DNA from: an uncultured bacterium
Lineage (GTDB): Bacteria; Bacillota; Clostridia; Lachnospirales; Lachnospiraceae
Length of the DNA stretch: 64,000 bases
Assembly: GCA_947574055.1 (NCBI GenBank)
Contig: CANPIC010000002.1
Span: 62,001 to 126,000 of the forward strand
Reading direction: 5' to 3'
The translations under genes were made by a program, and so were the position numbers. The notes under the pieces were generated by a model. It was not told where the DNA came from. It did no database searches and saw nothing but the letters and a program-made list of their open reading frames with translations. This document shows, in pieces, positions 18,425 through 27,324 of the stretch (position 1 is the first letter of the stretch; every line of letters begins with the position of its first letter).

Positions 18425-18927
18425 GTAGACAAAAAAAAGGGCTGCTGGTGACAGATCTGCTTGTGTGTATCCTGCTGATCGCGGCGGATCAGTTTACAAA
18501 ATATCTGGCAGTCCTGCATTTGAAAGGGCAGCCGGCCATTCGCATCATTCCCGACGTGCTGGAACTGAATTATCTGGAAAACAGAGGGGCCGCCTTTGGC
18601 ATGCTGCAGGATCAAAAGGTCTTTTTTGTCTTTGTGGCTGCACTGATCGCCGCGGTCATAACATGGATTCTGATGATTATGCCGGAGGGAAAGAAATACA
18701 GGCTGCCTCATATCCTGCTGGTGATGGTAGCGGCCGGGGCCATTGGCAATATGATCGACCGGCTGCGGCTGGACTATGTGGTGGATTTTATCTCGTTTGT
18801 CCTGATTCATTTTCCGATTTTCAATGTGGCGGACATTTATGTAACCACGGCCACATTTCTGATCGCTGTTTTGATTCTGTTTTATTATAAGGAAGAAGAT
18901 CTGCACTTTCTGGGTATCTGGCACTGA
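18421..18927 (+). CDS. lspA: Lipoprotein signal peptidase II
   Basis: This aspartyl peptidase cleaves prolipoproteins after lipid attachment. It has 168 residues and four membrane helices. The catalytic aspartates lie in NMIDRLRLDYVVDF and FNVADIYVT. It overlaps aroB by ATGA and is followed by rluD after 9 bp, the common lspA-rluD pairing of Firmicutes. Confidence 0.95.
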   Translation: MSRQKKGLLVTDLLVCILLIAADQFTKYLAVLHLKGQPAIRIIPDVLELNYLENRGAAFGMLQDQKVFFVFVAALIAAVITWILMIMPEGKKYRLPHILLVMVAAGAIGNMIDRLRLDYVVDFISFVLIHFPIFNVADIYVTTATFLIAVLILFYYKEEDLHFLGIWH

Positions 18928-18936
18928 GGGCTCACT

Positions 18937-19845
18937 ATGGAAACATATTATATCACCGGGGAATGGGCGGATCGCCGAATTGATAAGTGCCTGCTGGAGT
19001 TGACCGATTCCCTGTCACGCAGTTATATCCAAAAGCTGATCCGCGACGGGGCAGTGATGGCGGGAGAGCGCCAGGTAAAGGCAAATTACAGGGTGCGGGA
19101 GGGCGACATACTTTATGTCAATATTCCGGAGCCGGCTGAAACAGACGTGCTGCCGGAGCCAATCCCTCTGGATATCCTGTATGAAGACGGCGACTTGCTG
19201 GTAGTCAATAAACCCAAAGGTATGGTTGTTCACCCGGCGCCCGGCCATACCAGCGGTACGCTGGTCAACGGTCTGCTTTACTATTGCCGGGACAGCCTGT
19301 CGGGGATCGGCGGCGTCCTGCGTCCCGGTATCGTCCATCGCATCGACCGCGATACGACCGGTTCTCTGTTGGTGTGCAAAAATGATTTTTCCCATACCGA
19401 TATCGCCCGGCAGTTAAAAGAACACAGTATTATCAGAAGATACAGGGCCATTGTCCATGGTGTGATCCGGGAAGATACCGGCACTGTAAATGCCCCGATC
19501 GGCCGGCACCCTGTCGACCGGAAAAAGATGGCCGTTAATCACAAATGCGGACGGGAAGCAATCACGCATTTCACAGTGCTTGACCGCTTTCGGGATACCA
19601 CTTATGTGGAGTGCCGCCTGGAGACCGGGCGCACACATCAGATCCGGGTGCACATGGCATCGCTCGGACACCCGCTGCTGGGAGATCTGGTTTACGGTCC
19701 GGGGCGTAAGAGCCGTTTTGCATTGGAGGGCCAGACACTGCATGCGATGATCCTGGGGTTTTATCATCCAAGAAGCGGAGCATATATCGAGACACTGGCG
19801 CCGTTGCCGGCATATTTCAAGGAATTGCTGGCAAAGCTGGGGTAG
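18937..19845 (+). CDS. rluD: RluD-type 23S rRNA pseudouridine synthase
   Basis: The 302-residue protein has an N-terminal S4 RNA-binding domain and a catalytic core with HRIDRDTTGSLL, where the Asp is the nucleophile. The C-terminal motif TGRTHQIRVHM is present. It belongs to the RluA/RluC/RluD family, and the exact uridine is inferred only from family. It is translationally close to lspA. Confidence 0.9.
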   Translation: METYYITGEWADRRIDKCLLELTDSLSRSYIQKLIRDGAVMAGERQVKANYRVREGDILYVNIPEPAETDVLPEPIPLDILYEDGDLLVVNKPKGMVVHPAPGHTSGTLVNGLLYYCRDSLSGIGGVLRPGIVHRIDRDTTGSLLVCKNDFSHTDIARQLKEHSIIRRYRAIVHGVIREDTGTVNAPIGRHPVDRKKMAVNHKCGREAITHFTVLDRFRDTTYVECRLETGRTHQIRVHMASLGHPLLGDLVYGPGRKSRFALEGQTLHAMILGFYHPRSGAYIETLAPLPAYFKELLAKLG

Positions 19846-19934
19846 CAGCGGCGGAGCCGATACCACTGCGGCTGTCCCGGAAGTATCATATGAGAAAAAC
19901 AGCAAAAAATAAGGATGTACATGGAGGAAGTGGA

Positions 19935-20600
19935 ATGAATATTTTTGATATCCTGGGTCCGGTGATGGTGGGCCCCAGCAGTTCCCATACAGCAGGCGCA
20001 GTCCGCATCGGCTATGCGGCCCGCAAATTACTGCAGGATAAGCCTGTGTCGGCAAAGATCGGCCTCCATGGTTCCTTTGCCGACACAGGGACAGGGCATG
20101 GCACGGACCGGGCGCTGGTGGCCGGTCTGCTGGGCATGAAGCCGGATGATACAAGGATACCTGACAGCTTTCAGATCGCGGCGCGGCAGGGACTTTCCTT
20201 TTCCTTTGAGACTGTCCAGCTCAAAGAGGCACATCCCAACACGGCGATTCTGACACTTCGGGGCGAGAGCGGGCGATGCCTGGAGATACAGGCGGCTTCC
20301 ATCGGCGGCGGCCGCATTATGATCCGTAAGCTGGATGGTATCGAAATCTCCTTTTCTCTGGAAAAACCCACACTTATTGTCAACAATGAAGACAAACCGG
20401 GATATGTGGCCAGGGTGGCAGCTCTTTTGTCCGAAGAGCAGATCAATATTGCTTCCATGCAGCTATACCGGAACCATAAAACAGGACATGCAATCATGGT
20501 CCTGGAAACGGATCAGCGCGTCTCCGAGGCCGCAGTTTCGGCACTGGCCGGTTCGGAGGGTATTTTGAAAGCAGCTTATTTTAACAGCGAGGAGGTATAA
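19935..20600 (+). CDS. sdaAB: L-serine dehydratase, iron-sulfur dependent, beta subunit
   Basis: This small subunit of the oxygen-sensitive 4Fe-4S L-serine dehydratase (serine to pyruvate plus ammonia) has 221 residues. The N-terminal VGPSSSHTAGAVRIG motif is typical. A C-terminal ACT domain (about 148-221, NNEDKPGYVARVAALL) suggests serine sensing. The start is ATG 19935 with the GGAGGAAG site; an upstream ATG lacks one. sdaAA begins 2 bp after the stop. Confidence 0.95.
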   Translation: MNIFDILGPVMVGPSSSHTAGAVRIGYAARKLLQDKPVSAKIGLHGSFADTGTGHGTDRALVAGLLGMKPDDTRIPDSFQIAARQGLSFSFETVQLKEAHPNTAILTLRGESGRCLEIQAASIGGGRIMIRKLDGIEISFSLEKPTLIVNNEDKPGYVARVAALLSEEQINIASMQLYRNHKTGHAIMVLETDQRVSEAAVSALAGSEGILKAAYFNSEEV

Positions 20601-20601
20601 A

Positions 20602-21477
20602 ATGGCATTTGCATCACTGCAGGAAATTCTGACCTATATGGAGGAAAAATCTGTCCCTTTCTGGGAGGCCATTCTGATGGAAGACATGGCGGAGAGAGGT
20701 GTTTCCCGGGAGGATTCCATGAAAAAGATGCTTGACACCTGGCAGGCCATGCTGCATGCGTCTGATTCCTATGAACCGCAGCGAAAGTCGGCCAGCGGCC
20801 TGACAGGAGGCCAGGGCAGTCTGATGGAACAGTACTGCCAGGCAGGGCAGACACTTTGCGGCCCTTTTATCGGCCAGGTCATTACAGAAGCGTTGAAAAC
20901 GGCGGAATCCAACGCCTGCATGAAGCGGATCGTGGCTGCACCTACGGCAGGGGCCAGTGGTGTACTGCCGGCGGTCCTGCTTCCCTGTTACAGAGAACAT
21001 GGCGTATCGGATGAACAGATTGCACAGGCTATGTATACCGCGGCGGGAATTGGCCAGGTCATCGCTGCCAGAGCCTCTGTCAGCGGTGCCGCCGGAGGCT
21101 GTCAGGCGGAGATCGGCAGTGCGTCCGCCATGGCCGCCGGTGCCCTGGTCTCTTTAAAGGGCGGCAGCGGAAAACAGATCACCCATGCGGCGGCCATGGC
21201 TCTGAAAAACCTTCTGGGACTGGTCTGTGACCCGGTGGCCGGACTGGTGGAGGTTCCCTGCGTGAAACGAAACGTGGTCGGTGCGGTCAATGCCATGTCT
21301 TGCGCCGATCTGGCACTGGCCGGGATCGAAAGCCGGATTCCACCGGATCAGGTCATTGATGCCATGCGGGAAGTGGGAGACAGGATGGACAGTTCCCTGC
21401 GGGAGACGGGCAAAGGCGGTCTGGCCGCCACACCTGCCGGACAGGCAGTGCAGGCGCCCGGTTCTTTTCACTTGTAA
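20602..21477 (+). CDS. sdaAA: L-serine dehydratase, iron-sulfur dependent, alpha subunit
   Basis: This 291-residue subunit carries the cluster-binding cysteines in CMKRIVAAPTAGASG, the CQAEIGSASAM region and CDPVAGLVEVPCVKRN. It pairs with the adjacent beta subunit. The two-gene form is typical of Clostridia, where serine is fermented to pyruvate. Confidence 0.95.
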   Translation: MAFASLQEILTYMEEKSVPFWEAILMEDMAERGVSREDSMKKMLDTWQAMLHASDSYEPQRKSASGLTGGQGSLMEQYCQAGQTLCGPFIGQVITEALKTAESNACMKRIVAAPTAGASGVLPAVLLPCYREHGVSDEQIAQAMYTAAGIGQVIAARASVSGAAGGCQAEIGSASAMAAGALVSLKGGSGKQITHAAAMALKNLLGLVCDPVAGLVEVPCVKRNVVGAVNAMSCADLALAGIESRIPPDQVIDAMREVGDRMDSSLRETGKGGLAATPAGQAVQAPGSFHL

Positions 21478-21523
21478 AGCATCGCTGTTTTCGGTATACT
21501 GGTAAGGAAAGGTGGTGCTTTGT

Positions 21524-22150
21524 ATGAATACAATTATTACAATCGGGCGTCAGTTCGGCTCCGGCGGCCGGGAAATCGGAGAAAAGGTAGCCGCACATTT
21601 CGGAATCCGGTTTTATGACAAGGAACTTTTGACACGGGCAGCGAAAGAAAGCGGTTTTTGTGAAGAGATGTTGGCCAATCATGATGAACGTCCAACCAAT
21701 TCCTTTTTGTATAATCTGGTCATGGATACGTATTCGTTCGGCTATAATGCTTCTTCCTTCGTAGATATGCCGATCAGTCAGAAAGTATTTCTGGCACAGT
21801 TTGATACGATTAAAAAGATTGCCGGGGAAGGCCCCTGTGTCATCGTGGGAAGATGTGCGGACTATGCCCTCAGTGACTGGGACAACTGCCTGAATCTGTT
21901 TATTTATGCGGACGAAAAAGCCCGTATCCGCAGAGTCAGTCAGAAATATGAACTGAATGAAGCCAAAGCCCGGGATATGATGCTGAAAAAGGATAAGCAG
22001 AGACAGAGCTATTATAATTATTACTCCTCCGGCAAATGGGGACGGGCTGACAGCTATGACCTTTGCATCAACAGCAGTGTGCTTGGCGCTGAAGGCACGG
22101 TAAAACTGATCTGCCAGTATGTGCAGGATTTTGAAGACCGGAGAAGCTGA
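21524..22150 (+). CDS. Cytidylate kinase-like family protein
   Basis: This 208-residue P-loop kinase starts at ATG 21524; two upstream in-frame GTG codons sit on the ribosome-binding site itself. The atypical P-loop is GRQFGSGGREIG, followed by FYDKELL. It matches the cytidylate-kinase-like family common in Firmicutes rather than true Cmk, and the substrate is unknown. The MFS gene starts at the base after its stop. Confidence 0.85.
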   Translation: MNTIITIGRQFGSGGREIGEKVAAHFGIRFYDKELLTRAAKESGFCEEMLANHDERPTNSFLYNLVMDTYSFGYNASSFVDMPISQKVFLAQFDTIKKIAGEGPCVIVGRCADYALSDWDNCLNLFIYADEKARIRRVSQKYELNEAKARDMMLKKDKQRQSYYNYYSSGKWGRADSYDLCINSSVLGAEGTVKLICQYVQDFEDRRS

Positions 22151-23356
22151 ATGAATAACCGACTTCTGCCAACGATAAAATATGCCTGGCTGCAGGGCAG
22201 CTTCTGGATGAGTTTTTGTATTGTTTTTGCTTATGCAAGTATGTTTCTTTTGTCCAGAGGATTCAGCAATTCCGCGATCGGCCTGATCATTGCCGTGGCA
22301 GGCGTGATTTCCGTGCTGCTTCAGCCGGTGGTCGCCGGGCTTGCTGACCGCAGCCGCAGGTTTTCCCTGCGTTTTCTGCTCATGTTTTTGTCTGTTTGCA
22401 TGCTCCTGGATGCTGCGGTCCTGTTGGTGCCGGGGTTGTATTTCTGGTGTAATGCTCTGTTTTACGGGATTCTCCTGGCTACATTGCAGATTATGACTCC
22501 TCTGGTCAATGCCATCGGCATGGAATGTATCAATCGGGGGATCCCTGTTAATTTTGGCCTGGCAAGAGGTATTGGCTCTCTGTCCTATGCGCTGATCTCA
22601 TTTCTGGCAGGTATGATCATTGCGGAATTTTCAACGACAGCGATTCCCGTTTTGATTCTATTGTGTTACCTGTTTGTCTTTCTGGCTGCCAGATGCTTTC
22701 TCTTTCGCAGTGCAGAAGAGGAGAAGGAAGCCAATGCCATACATACCGAAAAACAAGATAAAGAAGAGCAGAATTTTTCTTTTTTTAAGGTTTACCGCAA
22801 ATTTTTTGTTTTGCTGACCGGCATTTCGCTGCTTTTTATCTGTCATAATATCCTGAGTAATTATCTTTTTCAGATTATGTCCTATTATGGAGGCGGAAGC
22901 AGGGAAATGGGGATCGCGGCAGGGATTGCGGCCACGCTGGAACTTCCCACCATGGCCGCTTTTTCTTTTCTGATCAGGAAAATGTCCAGTGGCACGCTGC
23001 TTAAAATATCTGCCATATTCTTTACGATCAAGTCATGTATGACGTTATTTGCTGCGGGGGTAAGCGGCATTTATCTGGCACAGACTGCGCAGATGTTTGG
23101 CTTTGCCCTGTTCATACCGGCTTCCGTCTATTATACCAATATGCTGATGCGGCCTTGTGACCGTGCAAAAGGACAGGCTCTTATGACTGCCACCAATACA
23201 ATCGGCAGCGTGTTTGGCAGTCTGATCGGCGGTTTTTTGCTTGACGGAATCGGCGTTCCTGCCATGCTGGCACTGTGTGCGGTGGTATCGGCACTGGGAA
23301 TGATCCTTGTCTTTCTGACAGTTACCGGCAGTGACAAAGAGACCAGCCCTCTCTAA
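22151..23356 (+). CDS. MFS transporter (LacY/PucC-like, MFS_1_like)
   Basis: This 401-residue permease has about twelve helices and a charged central loop near residue 190-215 (EEEKEANAIHTEKQDKEEQ). The loop-2 signature ADRSRRFSLRF is recognisable. The substrate is not evident; relatives include oligosaccharide/proton and nucleoside/proton symporters. It abuts the kinase-like gene with no gap, suggesting co-translation. Confidence 0.8.
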   Translation: MNNRLLPTIKYAWLQGSFWMSFCIVFAYASMFLLSRGFSNSAIGLIIAVAGVISVLLQPVVAGLADRSRRFSLRFLLMFLSVCMLLDAAVLLVPGLYFWCNALFYGILLATLQIMTPLVNAIGMECINRGIPVNFGLARGIGSLSYALISFLAGMIIAEFSTTAIPVLILLCYLFVFLAARCFLFRSAEEEKEANAIHTEKQDKEEQNFSFFKVYRKFFVLLTGISLLFICHNILSNYLFQIMSYYGGGSREMGIAAGIAATLELPTMAAFSFLIRKMSSGTLLKISAIFFTIKSCMTLFAAGVSGIYLAQTAQMFGFALFIPASVYYTNMLMRPCDRAKGQALMTATNTIGSVFGSLIGGFLLDGIGVPAMLALCAVVSALGMILVFLTVTGSDKETSPL

Positions 23357-23423
23357 GCGGATGGCCGGCCAGTGACGGCGCGCGTGTTCCTGACGGCCAG
23401 TGTGTGAAAAAACAGGGAAGCGG

Positions 23424-23452
23424 TTGAAAACCTCTTCTTTATTTATTATAAT
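23424..23452 (+). promoter_or_regulatory. Sigma-A-type promoter for nhaC
   Basis: TTGAAA at 23424-23429 and TATAAT at 23447-23452 are separated by 17 bases, 80 bp upstream of the antiporter start. Just before it, GGCCAGTG occurs twice (from about 23368 and 23395), one copy next to a GGCCGGCC palindrome. Confidence 0.75.
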
Positions 23453-23532
23453 GGATAAGAATGGCCGCTGCTGGCAGAAAATGGGCATATCATTGCAGCG
23501 GGCCATATCATACGGAAGAATGAGGGAGAAAA

Positions 23533-25086
23533 ATGGATGCATTGACTCAAATGAATTACGGCTGGCTCTCGATTGTGCCGCCGCTGGTGGCCATTATCCT
23601 GGCGCTGATCACAAAAGAGGTAATCTCTTCCCTGATCATCGGGATACTGACCGGGGCACTGATCTACAGCTATGGCAATCCCGTGGGGATGGTGATGAAC
23701 ACATTTACCGTAATGGGAGAGCGTATGAGCGGTAATGTAAATATTCTGATTTTTCTGGGACTTCTCGGCGCTCTCGTGGTGGTGATTACAAGGGCAGGTG
23801 GTTCCGCTGCCTATGGCAACTGGGCCGTACAGAAAATCAGGACAAGAAAAGGGGCTTCTCTGGCAACCTGCGCACTGGGCTGCCTGATTTTTATTGATGA
23901 CTATTTCAACTGTCTGTCGGTGGGGACAGTTATGCGCCCGGTTACGGACAAGCATCGCATTTCCAGGGCCAAGCTGGCCTATCTGCTGGATGCAACGGCC
24001 GCACCGGTCTGCATCATTGCACCGGTTTCCAGCTGGGGCGCATCGGTGGCTACTTATATCGAAGAAGCCGGTGTGGGCAATGGTATGTCCACTTTTATCA
24101 GGCTGGTTCCTTATAATCTCTATGCTATTACTACCATTGTCATGATCATCATTGTCTGTGTGACCAATCTCAATTTTGGCCCTATGGGCAGATTTGAAAA
24201 AAATGCCATTGAAAACGGCGATCTCTTTTCCGGAAACGGTGAGATCAAATCGGATGAAGTGCAAAATACTACGGTATCGGATAAAGGTAAGGTCTATGAC
24301 CTGATTATACCCATTTTGGTTCTGATCGGTGCGACGATTATTGCCATGGCTTATACGGGCGGTGCATTCGGCGGCGGATGCAGTTTTACGGAATCTTTTG
24401 GCAACTGCGATTCCTCTCTGTCGCTTGTACTGGGCAGCTTTGTTGCTCTTGTGGCCGCATTTTTCCTCTTTGTTCCCCGCAGGGTGATTTCTTTTCATTC
24501 GTTTATGGACGGGATCACAGAAGGGATTAAATCTATGGTGCCGGCTTTTACCATCTTGATTCTGGCCTGGGCCATTGGTGGCATTTGCAGTGTGGATTAT
24601 CTGAATACGGGCGGTTTTGTGGGCAATCTCGTCAATAACAGTACCTTCCCTGTCTTTGTCTTGCCTGCTATTACCTTCCTGGTGGCTTCTTTCCTGGGAT
24701 TTGCCACAGGGACTTCATGGGGCACGATGGCACTGCTGATTCCTATCGGTGCCGCTATCTGTACGCCGGCGGCTACGGCGCCGCTGATCATGCCAGTCCT
24801 TGGTTCTATTCTGGCAGGTGCTGTGTTCGGGGATCATATTTCACCCATTTCCGATACTACCATCCTGTCATCCACAGGTGCTTCCTGTAACCATATCGAC
24901 CATGTATCCACACAGGTAGTCTATGCCAGCGTGGCGGCGGGATGTTGTGTGGCCGGTTATGTACTGATGGGTGTCATCAACAATGGAATCGTTTCCGTAC
25001 TGGTTACACTGGCCCTGCTTGTCCTAGTGCTCTGGGTCATTCATAAAAAGTGGGGAACAAAGATCGACACAAGCCATATCAGATAA
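23533..25086 (+). CDS. Na+/H+ antiporter NhaC family
   Basis: This antiporter of 517 residues has about twelve helices. Family features include IDDYFNCLSVGTVMRP, ATAAPVCIIAPVSSWGA, FLGFATGTSWGTMALLIP and FGDHISPISDTTILSSTGA. It exchanges sodium, or possibly an organic acid pair such as malate/lactate, for protons across the membrane. It has its own promoter and a GAGGGAG site. The 49-bp tandem repeat follows its stop. Confidence 0.88.
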   Translation: MDALTQMNYGWLSIVPPLVAIILALITKEVISSLIIGILTGALIYSYGNPVGMVMNTFTVMGERMSGNVNILIFLGLLGALVVVITRAGGSAAYGNWAVQKIRTRKGASLATCALGCLIFIDDYFNCLSVGTVMRPVTDKHRISRAKLAYLLDATAAPVCIIAPVSSWGASVATYIEEAGVGNGMSTFIRLVPYNLYAITTIVMIIIVCVTNLNFGPMGRFEKNAIENGDLFSGNGEIKSDEVQNTTVSDKGKVYDLIIPILVLIGATIIAMAYTGGAFGGGCSFTESFGNCDSSLSLVLGSFVALVAAFFLFVPRRVISFHSFMDGITEGIKSMVPAFTILILAWAIGGICSVDYLNTGGFVGNLVNNSTFPVFVLPAITFLVASFLGFATGTSWGTMALLIPIGAAICTPAATAPLIMPVLGSILAGAVFGDHISPISDTTILSSTGASCNHIDHVSTQVVYASVAAGCCVAGYVLMGVINNGIVSVLVTLALLVLVLWVIHKKWGTKIDTSHIR

Positions 25087-25106
25087 AACCGGAACCATGC
25101 AGAAAA

Positions 25107-25323
25107 CAGAACAATAACGAGGTAACGCTTAAAGCATACCATGATGTTCAGAAAGCAGAACAATAACGAGGTAATGCCTAAAGCATACCATAATGTTCAG
25201 AAAACAGAACAATAACGAGGTAATGCCTAAAGCATACCTTGATGTTCAGAGAGCAGAACAATAACGAGGTAATGCCTAAAGCATACCTTGATGTTCAGAG
25301 AGCAGAACAATAACGAGGTAACG
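25107..25323 (+). repeat. 49-bp tandem repeat, 4.4 copies, directly before the IMP cyclohydrolase gene
   Basis: Units start at 25107, 25156, 25205 and 25254, with a partial unit at 25303-25323. Units 3 and 4 are identical; 1 and 2 differ at a few positions. Each unit contains GAGGTAATG (GAGGTAACG in unit 1). Units 2-4 can form a hairpin with stem GGT-A-ATGC/GCATACC and loop CTAAA. From that ATG each unit reads a 13-codon mini-ORF (MPKAY..VQ..EQ) ending at a TAA at the start of the next unit. The partial last unit keeps the GAGG, which becomes the ribosome-binding site of the gene at 25326. The nhaC 3' flank (AGAAAACAGAACAATAA) resembles the unit end. Confidence 0.97.
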
Positions 25324-25325
25324 AA

Positions 25326-26042
25326 ATGAAGAGCAGACAGATAGTAGAAGAATTATCAGGAAATACCTATCCTGGCAGGGGGATTATCATCGGCAGGTCG
25401 GCAGATGGTGTCTATGCCGTTACCGCCTACTTTATTATGGGGCGGAGTGAGAATAGCAGAAACCGCATTTTTGCCGAAGAAGGGACTGGCATCCGTACCC
25501 AGGCCTTTGACGAATCAAAACTCACGGACCCGAGTCTGATTATCTATGCCCCGGTGAGGGTGCTGGGAAATAAGACCATCGTCACCAATGGCGATCAGAC
25601 CGATACCATCTATGAGGGGATGGACAGGCAGCTTACTTTTGAGCAGTCGCTGAGAAGCCGCAGCTTTGAACCGGATGCGCCCAACTATACCCCGCGTATT
25701 TCCGGTATCCTGCATGTCGAAGACGGCATGTTCAATTATGCGATGTCTATCTTAAAGAGCAATAACGGCAGGCCGGATTCCTGTCGCAGATATACCTTTG
25801 CCTACGAGAACCCGGCGGCGGGAGAGGGACATTTTATCCATACCTATATGGGGGATGGCAACCCGCTGCCCAGTTTTGAAGGGGAACCGAAACAGGTGGT
25901 AATGGATCAGGATATCGACGGTCTCACAGAGCTTATCTGGAACAGTCTGCATGAGGATAATAAGGTGTCTTTGTTTGTCCGTTATATCAATATCAAAACC
26001 GGGAAGTACGAGAGCCGGATCGTCAATAAAAACAAGTCCTGA
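25326..26042 (+). CDS. purO: IMP cyclohydrolase, archaeal PurO-type
   Basis: This 238-residue protein of the IMP_cyclohyd family closes FAICAR to IMP, the last purine step. Characteristic stretches are GNTYPGRGIIIGRS, YFIMGRSENSRNR and ITNGDQTDTIY-like sequence (VTNGDQTDTIY). The start uses GAGG seven bases upstream, supplied by the last partial 49-bp unit. The AICAR transformylase follows after 28 bp; together they replace bifunctional PurH. Confidence 0.9.
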   Translation: MKSRQIVEELSGNTYPGRGIIIGRSADGVYAVTAYFIMGRSENSRNRIFAEEGTGIRTQAFDESKLTDPSLIIYAPVRVLGNKTIVTNGDQTDTIYEGMDRQLTFEQSLRSRSFEPDAPNYTPRISGILHVEDGMFNYAMSILKSNNGRPDSCRRYTFAYENPAAGEGHFIHTYMGDGNPLPSFEGEPKQVVMDQDIDGLTELIWNSLHEDNKVSLFVRYINIKTGKYESRIVNKNKS

Positions 26043-26070
26043 GAGATAATAAAGAGAAAGGAATCAGAAT

Positions 26071-27249
26071 ATGAATGAACTGGAACTGAAATATGGCTGC
26101 AATCCCAACCAGAAGCCTTCCAGAATCTATATGAAAGATGGTTCTGAACTGCCGATCCGTGTGCTGTGTGGAAAGCCGGGATACATTAACTTTTTGGATG
26201 CCTTTAATGGCTGGCAGCTTGTGAAGGAACTGAAACAGGCGGTGAATTTGCCCGCTGCTGCTTCCTTTAAACATGTATCTCCGGCAGGAGCCGCAGTGGG
26301 AACCCCGCTTTCGGAGCCCCTGGCACGGGCCTGTCAGGTAGAGGATCTGGGCGAACTGTCCCCTCTGGCCTGTGCTTATGCCAGAGCAAGGGGCGCAGAC
26401 AGAATGTCTTCTTTTGGTGATTTCATCAGCCTGTCCGATCCCTGTGATGTATCCACTGCCCGTATAATCAAACGGGAAGTCTCGGATGGAATCATTGCAC
26501 CGGGCTATGAGCCGGAGGCACTGGAAATCTTAAAGGGCAAGAAAAACGGATCTTATAATATCATCGAGATCGATCCTGCTTATGAACCTGCACCGCTGGA
26601 GAACAAAGATGTGTTCGGCATTACCTTTGAACAGGGGCGTAATGAACTGCGGATCAATGAGGCCTCTCTGTTTCATGTGGTGACGGAAAATAAAATAATA
26701 CCAAAGGCAGCTCGTATTGATTTGCTGATCGCGCTGATTACGCTTAAATACACCCAGTCCAATTCTGTCTGCTATGCAAAAGACGGGCAGGCGATCGGTA
26801 TTGGCGCAGGCCAGCAGTCCAGAGTACACTGCACAAGGCTGGCAGGCCAGAAAGCGGATAACTGGCTGCTTCGTCAGTGTCCCAAAGTATTGGATCTGCC
26901 TTTTGCGGATCAGATCAGACGTGCCGACAAAGACAATGCCATTGACAATTACATTGGGGCTGAATATATGGATGTGCTGGCAGATGGTGCCTGGCAGCGT
27001 ATTTTTAAAGAAAAACCCTCCGTATTTACAGAAGAAGAGAAGCGGGCATGGCTTGATCAGGTGTCAGATGTATCCCTTGGCTCAGACGCGTTCTTCCCCT
27101 TCCGTGACAATATCGAACGGGCCAGAAAGAGCGGCGTCAGATATATCGCTCAGCCCGGTGGTTCTGTCCGTGATGAGGATGTGATCGCCTGCTGTAATCA
27201 ATATGACATGGCGATGGCATTTACAGGGATCAGGTTATTCCATCATTGA
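26071..27249 (+). CDS. AICAR formyltransferase, stand-alone PurH-type domain
   Basis: The enzyme formylates AICAR with 10-formyl-THF. At 392 residues it has only the transformylase part of PurH: KHVSPAGAAVG (KHxNPCG-like), SFGDFISLSD, KYTQSNSVCYAKDGQAIGIGAGQQSR and the terminal AFTGIRLFHH. The MGS-fold cyclohydrolase domain is absent, which fits with the adjacent purO. In the KHVSPAG motif, Ser and Ala replace the Asn and Cys of the usual KHxNPCG. Confidence 0.92.
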   Translation: MNELELKYGCNPNQKPSRIYMKDGSELPIRVLCGKPGYINFLDAFNGWQLVKELKQAVNLPAAASFKHVSPAGAAVGTPLSEPLARACQVEDLGELSPLACAYARARGADRMSSFGDFISLSDPCDVSTARIIKREVSDGIIAPGYEPEALEILKGKKNGSYNIIEIDPAYEPAPLENKDVFGITFEQGRNELRINEASLFHVVTENKIIPKAARIDLLIALITLKYTQSNSVCYAKDGQAIGIGAGQQSRVHCTRLAGQKADNWLLRQCPKVLDLPFADQIRRADKDNAIDNYIGAEYMDVLADGAWQRIFKEKPSVFTEEEKRAWLDQVSDVSLGSDAFFPFRDNIERARKSGVRYIAQPGGSVRDEDVIACCNQYDMAMAFTGIRLFHH

Positions 27250-27324
27250 CTATGTGAGTCATATTGACTTTATCGGTCAAAGTTTGGATTCCGTGAAGAA
27301 AGAAAGGGTAAGAAGGAGAGTTCT

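Noticed and set aside
23446-24498. 350-codon minus-strand frame
   Set aside because: Antisense to the NhaC antiporter, with His/Asn-rich low-complexity translation.
25107-25323. CRISPR array interpretation of the repeat
   Set aside because: The units are directly contiguous, without variable spacers, and no cas gene is nearby. This is a tandem repeat.
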